DNA from: UMGS1696 sp964621165
GTDB lineage: Bacteria; Bacillota; Clostridia; Oscillospirales; CAG-272
Length of the DNA stretch: 64,000 bases
Direction: 5' to 3'
Assembly (NCBI GenBank): GCA_964621165.1
Contig: CAZULC010000001.1
Location: forward strand, 62,001-126,000
A program made the position numbers and the translations under genes. Of the stretch, positions 7,953-15,251 are shown piece by piece. Under the pieces are notes generated by a model that ran no database searches, was not told where the DNA came from, and saw nothing but the letters and a program-made list of their open reading frames with translations. Positions within the stretch are counted from its first letter, which is position 1. Each line of letters opens with the position of its first letter.

Positions 7953-10181
7953 ATGATAACCTACTACCCTGAGAAGCACATGTTCAAGCTGGACACCGCG
8001 TCTTCCTCCTACGTTATCGGCATATTCGAGGAGGGCTACATTCTAAACCTCTACTACGGTGCCCGCGTCCCCGACATGCACTTCGACAACTTCTACTACC
8101 GGGACGGATTCGCTTCCTTTTCCGCAACCAATCCACACGTCCGCAACGGAAGCTTCACCGCGGACATAGCCCCTCTGGAGTTCTCCGGCTTCGGTGTGGG
8201 TGACTGCCGCAAAACCGCTGTAGCCATAAGAAACGCCGACGGCAACGACTGCACCGACTTCCGCTACGTCAGCCACAGAATCTACGACGGCAAACCGAAG
8301 CTCGACTCCCTTCCCGCGCTATACGAGAATGAACCCGGCGAGTGCCAGACTCTCGAGATTACAGCAGTAGACCACGTCACGGGAATCGAAGCCGTCCTCA
8401 TCTACACTACATTCGAAAAGTACAGTGCCATGACAAAGTCCGTGCGGCTCACAAACAAGTCGGACAGGCCGGCGGACATCGAGAAAATCTACTCCTCCAG
8501 CATAAGCCTGAATGCCTGCGACTACGACATTGTGCGGCTCTACGGTCGTCATGTGGCTGAAAGATGCTACTCCCGCACTCCCCTGAACCACGGCCAGACT
8601 TCCCTCTCCTCCTCCCGGGGCAGCTCATCCCACTTCATGAACCCATTTACGGCAATAATGAAGCAGGGGTCTGACGAAAACCACGGCGAGGTCTACGGAA
8701 TCAACTTCGTCTACAGCGGCAACTTCGACATCACGGCTGACGTGGACTACTACAGCTGTACCCGCATCCTCACCGGAATCAACCCCGACGGATTTTTATG
8801 GCGTCTGAACCCCGGCGAAAGCTTCCAAGCCCCTGAGGTTGTCCATGTGTACAGCGAAAACGGACTTGGCGAAATGTCCCGCACCTTCCACCGGATTTAC
8901 AGGAACAATCTGATCCGGGGAAAGTACAAGACGGAGAAGCGTCCCCTCTTAATCAACAGCTGGGAAGCGGCTTACTTCAACTTCGACTCGGACAAGCTGG
9001 TGAATTTTGCCGAGCACGCAAAGGAGCTGGGGATTGAGATGCTGGTCATGGACGACGGCTGGTTCGGCAAACGCGACAACGACCGCTCATCCCTCGGGGA
9101 CTGGTATGTGAACGAGGACAAGCTTAAGGGCGGCTTAGGCTCCCTGATTGACCGGATTCACGCTCTGGGGCTGAAGTTCGGCATATGGTACGAGCCTGAG
9201 ATGATATCCCCCGACTCCGACCTGTACCGTGCTCATCCCGACTGGTGCCTCCATGTGCCGGGGCGTGACTGCTCAATCGGACGGCATCAGCTTGTTATAG
9301 ACATGAGCCGGGCGGACGTTCGCGACAACATATTCGAGCAGATGAAGTCCGTCCTCGGCAGGTACAAAGTAGACTACCTCAAGTGGGACTTTAACCGGAA
9401 CCTGACCGAAGCCGGAAGCGCGTTATTGTCCTGCGAGCACGGGGAGGAAATCTTCCACCGGTTTGTTTTAGGTACATATGACCTGATGGGACGGATAGTG
9501 GACGAATTCCCGGACATGCTGCTTGAAAACTGCTCCGGCGGCGGAGGAAGGTTTGACCCCGGAATGCTCTACTACTCCCCGCAGATCTGGGCATCCGACA
9601 ACACCGACGCCATCGAGCGAATCTCAATCCAGTTCGGCACGTCCCTGTGCTACCCGGCTTCAACAATGGGCGCACATGTGTCGATGAATGGGAGAACGAG
9701 CATAAACACCCGTGCGAACGTTGCTCTCTGGGGTTCCCACGGCTACGAGCTTGACCCCAACCGTCTGAGCGAGCGTGAGGTTGAGGAAGTTAAGGCTCAG
9801 GTGAAGGAGTACCACAAATACTACAGTCTGACCCACTACGGCGATTTATACCGTATTGTAAACCCGTGGGACAGCGAATACTATGCCGCTTGGGAGCTTG
9901 TGTCCGAGGACCGGAGTGAAGCTCTCCTGACGGTGGTATGCAAGCAGTACAATCATATCCGCACACGGTTCATGAAGCTACGCGGTCTTGACCCTGAGGC
10001 GTTATACAGCATAGAAGGCGGCGGACGATCAGTAAACGAGGGCGAGTTATATTCAGGCGAATTTTTGATGAAAGCGGGCCTGAACCTCTCCTCCATGCCC
10101 AACGGAATCGGCGACAGCTACAAGATATACTTCAAGTCGGTAGCACCGACAGGTGAACTCGGCATTTCTACAGCTAAGTAG
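7953..10181 (+). CDS. alpha-galactosidase, glycoside hydrolase family 36
   Basis: 742-residue enzyme that would release terminal alpha-1,6-galactose from raffinose-family sugars. The central barrel shows WEAAYFNFD and MLVMDDGWFG, then YLKWDFNRN near residue 475, whose Asp is the GH36 nucleophile, and SDNTDAIERISIQFG with the acid/base Asp. No signal peptide, so cytoplasmic. SD AAAGGAT precedes the ATG. No sugar transporter or LacI regulator is adjacent, which is unusual for this family. The last 10-11 codons (PTGELGISTAK) coincide with the start of a reverse family C repeat beginning near 10136; the family would normally end close to YKIYFKSV, so the tail appears repeat-derived. Confidence 0.92.
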   Translation: MITYYPEKHMFKLDTASSSYVIGIFEEGYILNLYYGARVPDMHFDNFYYRDGFASFSATNPHVRNGSFTADIAPLEFSGFGVGDCRKTAVAIRNADGNDCTDFRYVSHRIYDGKPKLDSLPALYENEPGECQTLEITAVDHVTGIEAVLIYTTFEKYSAMTKSVRLTNKSDRPADIEKIYSSSISLNACDYDIVRLYGRHVAERCYSRTPLNHGQTSLSSSRGSSSHFMNPFTAIMKQGSDENHGEVYGINFVYSGNFDITADVDYYSCTRILTGINPDGFLWRLNPGESFQAPEVVHVYSENGLGEMSRTFHRIYRNNLIRGKYKTEKRPLLINSWEAAYFNFDSDKLVNFAEHAKELGIEMLVMDDGWFGKRDNDRSSLGDWYVNEDKLKGGLGSLIDRIHALGLKFGIWYEPEMISPDSDLYRAHPDWCLHVPGRDCSIGRHQLVIDMSRADVRDNIFEQMKSVLGRYKVDYLKWDFNRNLTEAGSALLSCEHGEEIFHRFVLGTYDLMGRIVDEFPDMLLENCSGGGGRFDPGMLYYSPQIWASDNTDAIERISIQFGTSLCYPASTMGAHVSMNGRTSINTRANVALWGSHGYELDPNRLSEREVEEVKAQVKEYHKYYSLTHYGDLYRIVNPWDSEYYAAWELVSEDRSEALLTVVCKQYNHIRTRFMKLRGLDPEALYSIEGGGRSVNEGELYSGEFLMKAGLNLSSMPNGIGDSYKIYFKSVAPTGELGISTAK

Positions 10182-10246
10182 GTGAGAACTGCCACGACGA
10201 CTGGGGATTAGCTCCCGCAAAAGAACTCACGGACAGGCGGCTCTGC
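10136..10246 (-). repeat. family C repeat overlapping the alpha-galactosidase 3' end
   Basis: Reverse-orientation copy. GTCGG (10136-10140) pairs with CCGAC (10146-10150) around TAGCA, followed by the shared AACTCGGCATTT, the CCACGACGAC block and GAGCTCCCGCAA-like end. About 45 bases overlap the end of the coding region, including the stop codon. Confidence 0.7.
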
Positions 10247-10295
10247 TGAGACTTAAGTTATTTCAAAAGTACGGACATATTTGAAAAAATAAACA

Positions 10296-10346
10296 ACGGA
10301 CGCGGAAAGTGGTATTACCCTATAAATTTCCGTGTCTGTTTTTTTC
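10296..10346 (+). terminator. intrinsic terminator after the alpha-galactosidase gene
   Basis: ACGGACGCGGAAA (10296-10308) pairs with TTTCCGTGTCTGT (10327-10339), with one G-T pair and one end mismatch, and runs into a T-tract to 10346. Confidence 0.75.
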
Positions 10347-10349
10347 GTA

Positions 10350-10378
10350 TTGATTTTTACAAAAACATATGTTATAAT
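10350..10378 (+). promoter_or_regulatory. SigA-type promoter for the ECF sigma gene
   Basis: TTGATT (10350-10355), a 17-base spacer and a perfect TATAAT (10373-10378). The leader to the sigma gene is about 180 bases and contains a family C repeat. Confidence 0.7.
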
Positions 10379-10394
10379 AAAAATAGAAATTTTA

Positions 10395-10500
10395 TGCGGG
10401 GGCTTCCCTGCTGCGGGAGCTGAAGTTTGTTATCGTGGGAAGTGCTGAAATTTAAACTGAAGAAGCGCCGTACTTGCCTGCGGGGGCTTCCCCGCTTATA
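10395..10500 (+). repeat. family C repeat in the sigma-factor leader
   Basis: Contains the shared TGCGGGAGCTGAAGTTTGTT, ATCGTGGGAAGTGCTGAAAT and the perfect GCGGGG-GCTT-CCCCGC type hairpin near its end. It lies between the promoter at 10350 and the start codon at 10567, so it would be transcribed. Confidence 0.7.
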
Positions 10501-10566
10501 TAATTACATAGATAAAACAAACTCATAAACGTACATAATACAGAAAAAATACAGGTAAACAAACTA

Positions 10567-11223
10567 ATGAACGATTATCTTGAGACGGAGAAGCGCACCG
10601 AGGGGGAGATTGACAGCTCAACCGTTTCGGTGTCCGGCGAGGTCATAGCGGATCTTGTCGCGAAGGCTCAGAAAGGGGACGACGACGCATTTTCCGATTT
10701 GGTCGGGATTTTTGAAAAATTTGTATTCAACGCGGCCTGCCGTACCCTGACTTCCTGCGGCTGTTCAATTGACGCGGCTGAGGATCTCGCACAGGACTCC
10801 TTCATCAAGGCTTGGCGCGCACTGCATACATTCCGCGGAGAATGCTCGTTCACCACATGGCTGTACCGTATAACGCTGAACACCACCCGGGACTACCTCC
10901 GTCGTATAAACAGAAGAAAAACCACTTCCCTTACCTCGCATGATGAGGAGGACGAATACAGTGAAATTGACGTACCCGTTACCTCCGGCGACGCTATTCC
11001 TGAAGACGCCCTCGAGAAAAAGGAACTGATTACAGCCGTCCGCCGCGGAATCGAGTCCCTGCCCGAGGAACAGCGCAGAGTTCTGGTCATGCGGGATTTG
11101 CACAATCTCCCCTATCATGTAATAGCCGAGAAGCTTGGGATCGAGCTTGGCACGGTAAAATCCCGTCTGAACCGGGCGAGACAAAATTTAAAAGAAATTC
11201 TGAAAAGCGGGAACTTTTTCTGA
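10567..11223 (+). CDS. RNA polymerase sigma factor, sigma-70 family ECF subgroup
   Basis: 218-residue sigma factor. Region 2 is EDLAQDSFIKAWRALHTFRG followed by SFTTWLYRITLNTTRDYLRR; region 4 is IESLPEEQRRVLVMRDLHNL with the helix-turn-helix YHVIAEKLGIELGTVKSRLNR. The N-terminal 30 residues are acidic and not part of the domain. The SD before the ATG is weak (ACAGGTAA). The next gene encodes a single-pass membrane protein that could be its anti-sigma factor, but a 355-base repeat-filled gap separates them. The stimulus and regulon are unknown. Confidence 0.92.
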   Translation: MNDYLETEKRTEGEIDSSTVSVSGEVIADLVAKAQKGDDDAFSDLVGIFEKFVFNAACRTLTSCGCSIDAAEDLAQDSFIKAWRALHTFRGECSFTTWLYRITLNTTRDYLRRINRRKTTSLTSHDEEDEYSEIDVPVTSGDAIPEDALEKKELITAVRRGIESLPEEQRRVLVMRDLHNLPYHVIAEKLGIELGTVKSRLNRARQNLKEILKSGNFF

Positions 11224-11279
11224 TTTCCTTCGTCTAAATAAATATAAAGAACTCCTCTATTATTTAGACGTGTTAAATA

Positions 11280-11502
11280 AGTGGGTCGGCAGCACCGACA
11301 GGCAAATTCGGCATTTTTAAGCAAAATAAGAGAGACAACCCACGGTGGGGAAGCCCCCACGGGCAATCTCGGCGTTATTTCAGCTTAACAGGAGAGACAA
11401 CCCACAGTGGGGAAGCCCCCACGGGCAATCTCGGCGTTATTTCAGCTTAACAGGAGAGACATCTCACAGTGGGGAAGCACGGTGTTGTTTCAGCTCACCC
11501 TA
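11280..11502 (-). repeat. tandem family C repeats (62-bp unit) between sigma gene and partner
   Basis: A family C hairpin GTCGG-CAGCA-CCGAC (11285-11299) is followed by two nearly identical 62-base units beginning at 11338 and 11400 and a degenerate third from 11462. Each unit carries GTGGGG-AAGC-CCCCAC, then GGGCAATCTCGGCGTTATTT, then CAGCTTAACAGGAGAGACA. The units differ at one base (CACGG versus CACAG). This occupies most of the 355-base gap. No gene is seen in it. Confidence 0.8.
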
Positions 11503-11578
11503 AAAGTTACCGCCGGATTTATCGTATTATTATCATAAAATTAAAGTATTACATTACATTCAATGAGGTGAGGTATTA

Positions 11579-13264
11579 ATGGGCAAAAACCATGATATGT
11601 ATCATCTGAAACAAAATACAACACCGCCAGACGACGTGGACTCCCCCCTTACCCGGGAGGAGCTTGAGAAGTACGCTTCCCTTTTGGCTCTTGCGTATCC
11701 ACAGCCGAAAAAGAACATACGGGACGGGGTCATGGCGGAAATTGCTGCACAAAGAGCGGCGGAAGCTGAAAAATCCGGCAGAAAAGTGCCGCTTCTCGGG
11801 AAAATCGGTCTGCGCCGGGACAAAATCCACGGGAAAACCGATCTTGTATGTGCCTTTGACGAAGCCGCGGATTCAGCGAAAATAAGAAAGAGCCGCCTGA
11901 AGAAAATCGCGGGGTATTCCTCAGTCGCCGCATGTCTCGCACTGGCTGCAGTCACTACAATCATGTTCTGCCGTTACGTTCCAAAGACTGTCACTTCTTT
12001 CCGATCAATGGACGACGAAAAAATCAGCGACGTGATGGTGGAATCCCAATCCGGAGAGGACGACATAATGAAATACAGCGGCTCCAACTCATACCGGGCC
12101 AAGAGTTACTCCTCGTCGTCTCAGGCTGAGGACGCGGCTATTGCGGAGGAAACCGGCTCCGATTTATACGAAAGCAAGATCAACAACGGGTACAGTCTGT
12201 ACTCGAACAAAATAATGTCCCCCAGCGGTGCGGAAGAGATGATATCCGACTTTGCTGACGCGGACGAAGAAGAGGTGGACGGCAGTATTTCCTCGGACGA
12301 AATGGTGAAAGCCCCCGCCGAAGCGGCTGATTCTACAGTGGAAAAGTTTGCTTATGCCGAAAAGGAAGCTCCGGCGCAGGATATCGTCACCTCTCCCCGG
12401 ACTGATTCAGTCGAAGGCGAAACAGGCGAGGCAGACGCAGCAGTTGAAGAAGTTGAAGCAGCTGAAGCAGTTGAAAATGAAGGCGACAATACGGTTGAAT
12501 CCGGAGAGGTTCCAGGCGGGGATGAGGCTGGAGACAAAAGCGAACTCCCCTCGGGTGGAAGTGGAAGTATGTTTTACAGTGCGAAGCCCGACGGATTTTC
12601 GGACAGCAGCGGCATTGACGGTCAGTGTCTGACAGACAGCACCGAAGACTGTACAGACGGGCTTTTGAAGATGTCAACCGGACTTCTTGACATGGGAATA
12701 GTTGAGGACGCACCTGTTCCGACGGACTGTCCCCACTCAAGCGCTTTCATGAACTCCTACCACGATATACCGAAGGTTTTCGTAAACATAGTGGGGCGCA
12801 CCACATACAACATCTGGGCAAAGTCCGTTGTTGAAGAAACAGGCGACGAATGCAGTGTGAATATCGCAGAGTTCTACGCCCATTTCAGCGAGGTTGACTC
12901 TGAATTCGCGGAAAAATTCGCGTCGGCGTACAATGGGGACGTGAGTTACTACTGTGACCTGCCCTCGCTCAGCCTGTTTGAGGAAGGAAAGTACGGCGAG
13001 ATTGAGGAGTACTACTTAAGCGGCAGGGACTACGGCTCAGCGGTCAGCCGTTACTTCGAGTACGAGTACAAAAACGGCATAATCGGCCGAATCGGGGTTT
13101 CAAACTACACCGCATGGCTTGCGAAAACCGGCAGAACCTACCTCCGTGACTGGACCATCGAGGAAATAGCGTCGGCCTTTGGACTTGACGAATCGGAACT
13201 TGACGAAATCCGCCGGGAAACAGAGGAAGAATTCCCCTACAGCATGGAATATGCGAATGAGTGA
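11579..13264 (+). CDS. single-pass membrane protein, putative anti-sigma partner
   Basis: 561-residue protein I do not recognise as a named family. Residues 1-100 are cytoplasmic-like (LTREELEKYASLLALAYPQP and a basic stretch), a transmembrane helix lies near 112-132 (SVAACLALAAVTTIMF), and the rest is extracytoplasmic: a low-complexity acidic region (about 190-320, with EEVEAAEAVENEG) and a more ordered C-terminal part (about 380-560) rich in Tyr and Glu. Position behind an ECF sigma gene and the cytoplasm-helix-outside layout suggest an anti-sigma factor, but no zinc-binding anti-sigma motif is seen. SD GAGGTGAGG precedes ATG 11579. Function inferred from context only. Confidence 0.7.
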   Translation: MGKNHDMYHLKQNTTPPDDVDSPLTREELEKYASLLALAYPQPKKNIRDGVMAEIAAQRAAEAEKSGRKVPLLGKIGLRRDKIHGKTDLVCAFDEAADSAKIRKSRLKKIAGYSSVAACLALAAVTTIMFCRYVPKTVTSFRSMDDEKISDVMVESQSGEDDIMKYSGSNSYRAKSYSSSSQAEDAAIAEETGSDLYESKINNGYSLYSNKIMSPSGAEEMISDFADADEEEVDGSISSDEMVKAPAEAADSTVEKFAYAEKEAPAQDIVTSPRTDSVEGETGEADAAVEEVEAAEAVENEGDNTVESGEVPGGDEAGDKSELPSGGSGSMFYSAKPDGFSDSSGIDGQCLTDSTEDCTDGLLKMSTGLLDMGIVEDAPVPTDCPHSSAFMNSYHDIPKVFVNIVGRTTYNIWAKSVVEETGDECSVNIAEFYAHFSEVDSEFAEKFASAYNGDVSYYCDLPSLSLFEEGKYGEIEEYYLSGRDYGSAVSRYFEYEYKNGIIGRIGVSNYTAWLAKTGRTYLRDWTIEEIASAFGLDESELDEIRRETEEEFPYSMEYANE

Positions 13265-13327
13265 CACCGGACGTTTCACAAACCGACAATAGTCCGAGTG
13301 ATGTTATTGTACAGACAAAACAAAAGC

Positions 13328-13370
13328 ACCTCCCGTCTAAGGCAATTGCCCAAATAGGAGGTATTTTTTA
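13328..13370 (+). terminator. intrinsic terminator after the putative anti-sigma gene
   Basis: ACCTCC (13328-13333) pairs with GGAGGT (13357-13362), enclosing a GGCAATTGCC palindrome, and is followed by ATTTTTTATT. A perfect 16-base palindrome, AAGAACCG-CGGTTCTT (13373-13388), comes directly after. Confidence 0.65.
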
Positions 13371-13409
13371 TTAAGAACCGCGGTTCTTGTGTTTTGCGGT
13401 TTTGGCGTA

Positions 13410-13646
13410 TCATTCTTCCGGAACACATTCATCAATCGGGGTGTTGATTCCGTCGCTTATTTTTTCTTCCATTCCGGAAATTTAGCTGAGGCGGAGCGTT
13501 TCCATCAGGCTGTTGTAATCTTCCTCGCTGAGAATGACCGCGTTTCAGTTCTTTGTGGTTACACACATCGGCTCACTGTACTTGACCGCCCGCTCGAACA
13601 GCGCGAAGATATTCTTTCTCAGGTTTGTTATACTTATGTTCAGCAT
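13410..13646 (-). pseudogene. Phd/YefM-family antitoxin pseudogene (two in-frame stops)
   Basis: Reading the reverse strand from ATG 13646 gives MLNISITNLRKNIFALFERA and on to EPMCVTTKN, then TGA where the family has a glycine codon (KNGNAVIL), then NAVILSEEDYNSLMETLRLS, then TAA, then ISGMEEKISDGINTPIDECV PEE and a natural TGA. The frame never shifts, so two nonsense mutations broke an otherwise full 78-residue antitoxin. SD AAGGAG precedes the ATG. It lies 25 bases after luxS on the same strand. No RelE/YoeB toxin gene follows; the next DNA is the terminator at 13328-13370. TGA is used as a normal stop elsewhere, so recoding is unlikely. Confidence 0.8.
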
Positions 13647-13671
13647 GATCGGATTCTCCTTTTCTGTAATT

Positions 13672-14145
13672 TTATGAATTATACTTAAAATCCCACTCAC
13701 GGCTTTCCAGAACCGCAAGGTACTTACGGCACTCTTCACGTCCGGCTTCAAGGTCGAGTTCACGGTAGTTGCCGCACTCCACCTCGGACTGACCGAACAC
13801 AGGACCGCTGTAGGCTATGATCTTCCCCAGCACATCCTTCACCAGCGCCAGAATCCGGCGGTTTTCCTCGTCCCGGTCGGCAGTGGAGTCGGTCATGAGC
13901 AGGTAGAACCCCGTCCGGCAGCCCATTGGACCGAAGTAGATGACGTTCTTCCCCATGTCGGAATTGCGGACAAATGTAGCAAACATATGCTCAACGGTGT
14001 GCATGGCGACGTTTGTCATGTAGTCACCGGCATTTGGCTTTCGTGTGCGGAGGTCGTATGTGGTGATGTTTCCGTCTTGGCGGGAGACGTAAATCCCCGG
14101 GTCAAGCTTGGTGTGGTCAACGGTAAAGCTTGTGATTTTCTGCAT
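13672..14145 (-). CDS. luxS: S-ribosylhomocysteine lyase (LuxS)
   Basis: Cytoplasmic metalloenzyme that splits S-ribosylhomocysteine to homocysteine and the autoinducer-2 precursor DPD in the activated methyl cycle. The metal-binding HTVEH motif is at residues 49-53 (MHTVEHMFATFVRN), the family block YFGPMGCRTGFYLL with catalytic Cys follows, and the third metal ligand Cys is in SEVECGNYRELDL. The 157-residue length is typical. Its promoter and a 17-base palindrome lie just upstream. No SAH nucleosidase or methionine-cycle gene is adjacent; downstream is the broken antitoxin gene. Confidence 0.95.
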   Translation of the reverse strand: MQKITSFTVDHTKLDPGIYVSRQDGNITTYDLRTRKPNAGDYMTNVAMHTVEHMFATFVRNSDMGKNVIYFGPMGCRTGFYLLMTDSTADRDEENRRILALVKDVLGKIIAYSGPVFGQSEVECGNYRELDLEAGREECRKYLAVLESREWDFKYNS

Positions 14146-14162
14146 AATTGTACCTCTGTATG

Positions 14163-14206
14163 ATATAGTTTGACTATATTATACCACACCCGCCCGCCTT
14201 TTTCAA
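14163..14206 (-). promoter_or_regulatory. luxS promoter with overlapping palindromic operator
   Basis: On the reverse strand TTGAAA (14201-14206), a 17-base spacer and TATAAT (14178-14183) form a strong promoter. Immediately downstream, overlapping the -10 box, ATATAGT-TTG-ACTATAT (14163-14179) is a perfect 7+3+7 palindrome, well placed for a repressor at the transcription start. Confidence 0.7.
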
Positions 14207-14225
14207 CCGCCGCCGTGACTTTCCC

Positions 14226-14254
14226 TTGAAGTTTGCTTCCGGTCATGCTATAAT
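14226..14254 (+). promoter_or_regulatory. promoter facing the methyltransferase pseudogene
   Basis: TTGAAG (14226-14231), a 17-base spacer and TATAAT (14249-14254), 40 bases before the first codon of the broken methyltransferase gene. The promoter looks intact although the gene is not. Confidence 0.6.
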
Positions 14255-14293
14255 CATGCTATAATATAATGAAACTACACTACTGAAGTAACA

Positions 14294-15012
14294 ATGGAAT
14301 ACATCTACACCCCAAAGGACGACTACACTTACCCCGCAGCGGGAACGTCATCAAGCACTTCTCCGGCATGCCATGCTTTCCCGTGCGGCCGAATCTGGAG
14401 CTGTTCAATCTGGCTTACTACCGACTTAACCGACCCCGCGTCACCGTTTACGACCCCTGCTGCGGAAGCGGATTCAGCCTGACCGTGCTGGAACTGATGA
14501 AACAGGAGCAAAGCAGCTGCCTCTACGTCTCGCACGTGAACCCTGCCTGCGTTAAGTCGCGTCATGCAACGCCGCAATGCTGACCCCCGAGGGACTCACG
14601 AACGCCGCGGAAAAAATCCTCTCAGGCAGACGCCTAGCCTGAAAGAAAAGCACAGCTCACCGCCGCCCGGGGCAGGCTGATTCCAAACCTGACCAACCCA
14701 GACCTCTGCGCCCACGTTTTCATCCACGACATACTTGAGTCCGCGCCGGACCTTCCCGGGCAAATCGACTACGTTTTCGCCGACATCACCTACGGCAACC
14801 TGACCGAGTGGACAAACGCCGCGGACTGTCAAAATCCTGCACTGCGGTTCCTTGGGAACATCGAAAAGATACTGTCGAGCAGGGGTATTGTTGTCATCTG
14901 CGGAACAAAGGGGCTGAAACTGCCGTCGGATTCACTCGGGAACTACACCAAAATCGACAGAATCCGCGCCGGAATGCGTCTTATTTATATGCTGGAGCTG
15001 AAAGAACGGTGA
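14294..15012 (+). pseudogene. rRNA methyltransferase (AviRa-like) pseudogene, frameshifted
   Basis: Three frames must be joined. Frame 1 starts at ATG 14294 (MEYIYTPKDDYTYPAAG). It shifts near 14340 to NVIKHFSGMPCFPVRPNLE and the SAM-binding motif TVYDPCCGSGFSLTVLELM. It shifts again near 14565 to NAAMLTPEGLTNAAEKILSG, which hits TAG/TGA near 14640. A final block from about 14679 reads IDYVFADITYGNLTEW and ends at ERL-like KER with TGA 15012. DPCCGSG and the DxxYGNLTEW motif IV suggest the AviRa/rRNA N-methyltransferase group. Several independent lesions make sequencing error unlikely. The family name is from motif recall. Confidence 0.7.
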
Positions 15013-15020
15013 TAGTTTTA

Positions 15021-15137
15021 TTTTTGCGGGAGCTAAACCCCAGTTGTCGTGGGTACTCTCTCCTCTCAGCTGAAAAAATGCCGTGCCCGCCTGTCGGTGC
15101 TACCGACCCGTGACTGCCCGTGGGGACTTCCCCACCC
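15021..15137 (+). repeat. family C repeat upstream of recA
   Basis: The clearest family C copy: TTGCGGGAGCTAAACCCCAG then TTGTCGTGGG, TCAGCTGAAAAAATGCCGTG, the perfect hairpin GTCGGT-GCT-ACCGAC (15093-15107), and GTGGGG-ACTT-CCCCAC (15120-15135). Here it lies upstream of the promoter, not in the leader. Confidence 0.8.
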
Positions 15138-15169
15138 GACGAACATTATGTAAATTTTTGATGATTCTA

Positions 15170-15219
15170 TTGAAATATCACCCGTTTTGTTATATAATAT
15201 AAGGTAGAAAACTTGTTCA
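15170..15219 (+). promoter_or_regulatory. recA promoter with LexA (SOS)-like box
   Basis: TTGAAA (15170-15175), a 17-base spacer and TATAAT (15193-15198) form a consensus promoter. AGAAA-ACTT-GTTCA (15206-15219) matches the Gram-positive LexA box (CGAAC-N4-GTTCG) at seven of ten positions and covers the expected transcription start. SOS control of recA is established in Firmicutes; its use here is inferred. Confidence 0.65.
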
Positions 15220-15251
15220 AATGACTACATAACTCCATTGGAGGAATTTTT

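Noticed and set aside
10765..11184. 139-codon reverse open frame
   Set aside because: Antisense to the ECF sigma gene, whose regions 2 and 4 are intact.
11338..11502. Tandem 62-bp units as a CRISPR array
   Set aside because: Units are contiguous with no unique spacers and no cas genes are near.
13389..13688. 99-codon forward open frame
   Set aside because: Antisense to the YefM pseudogene and the luxS end.
14596..14832. 78-codon reverse open frame
   Set aside because: Antisense to the methyltransferase remnant, with no SD or homology.
15140..15155. CGAAC at 15140 as the recA SOS box
   Set aside because: Spacing to the second half is one base too long and the half is poor; the site at 15206-15219 fits better.
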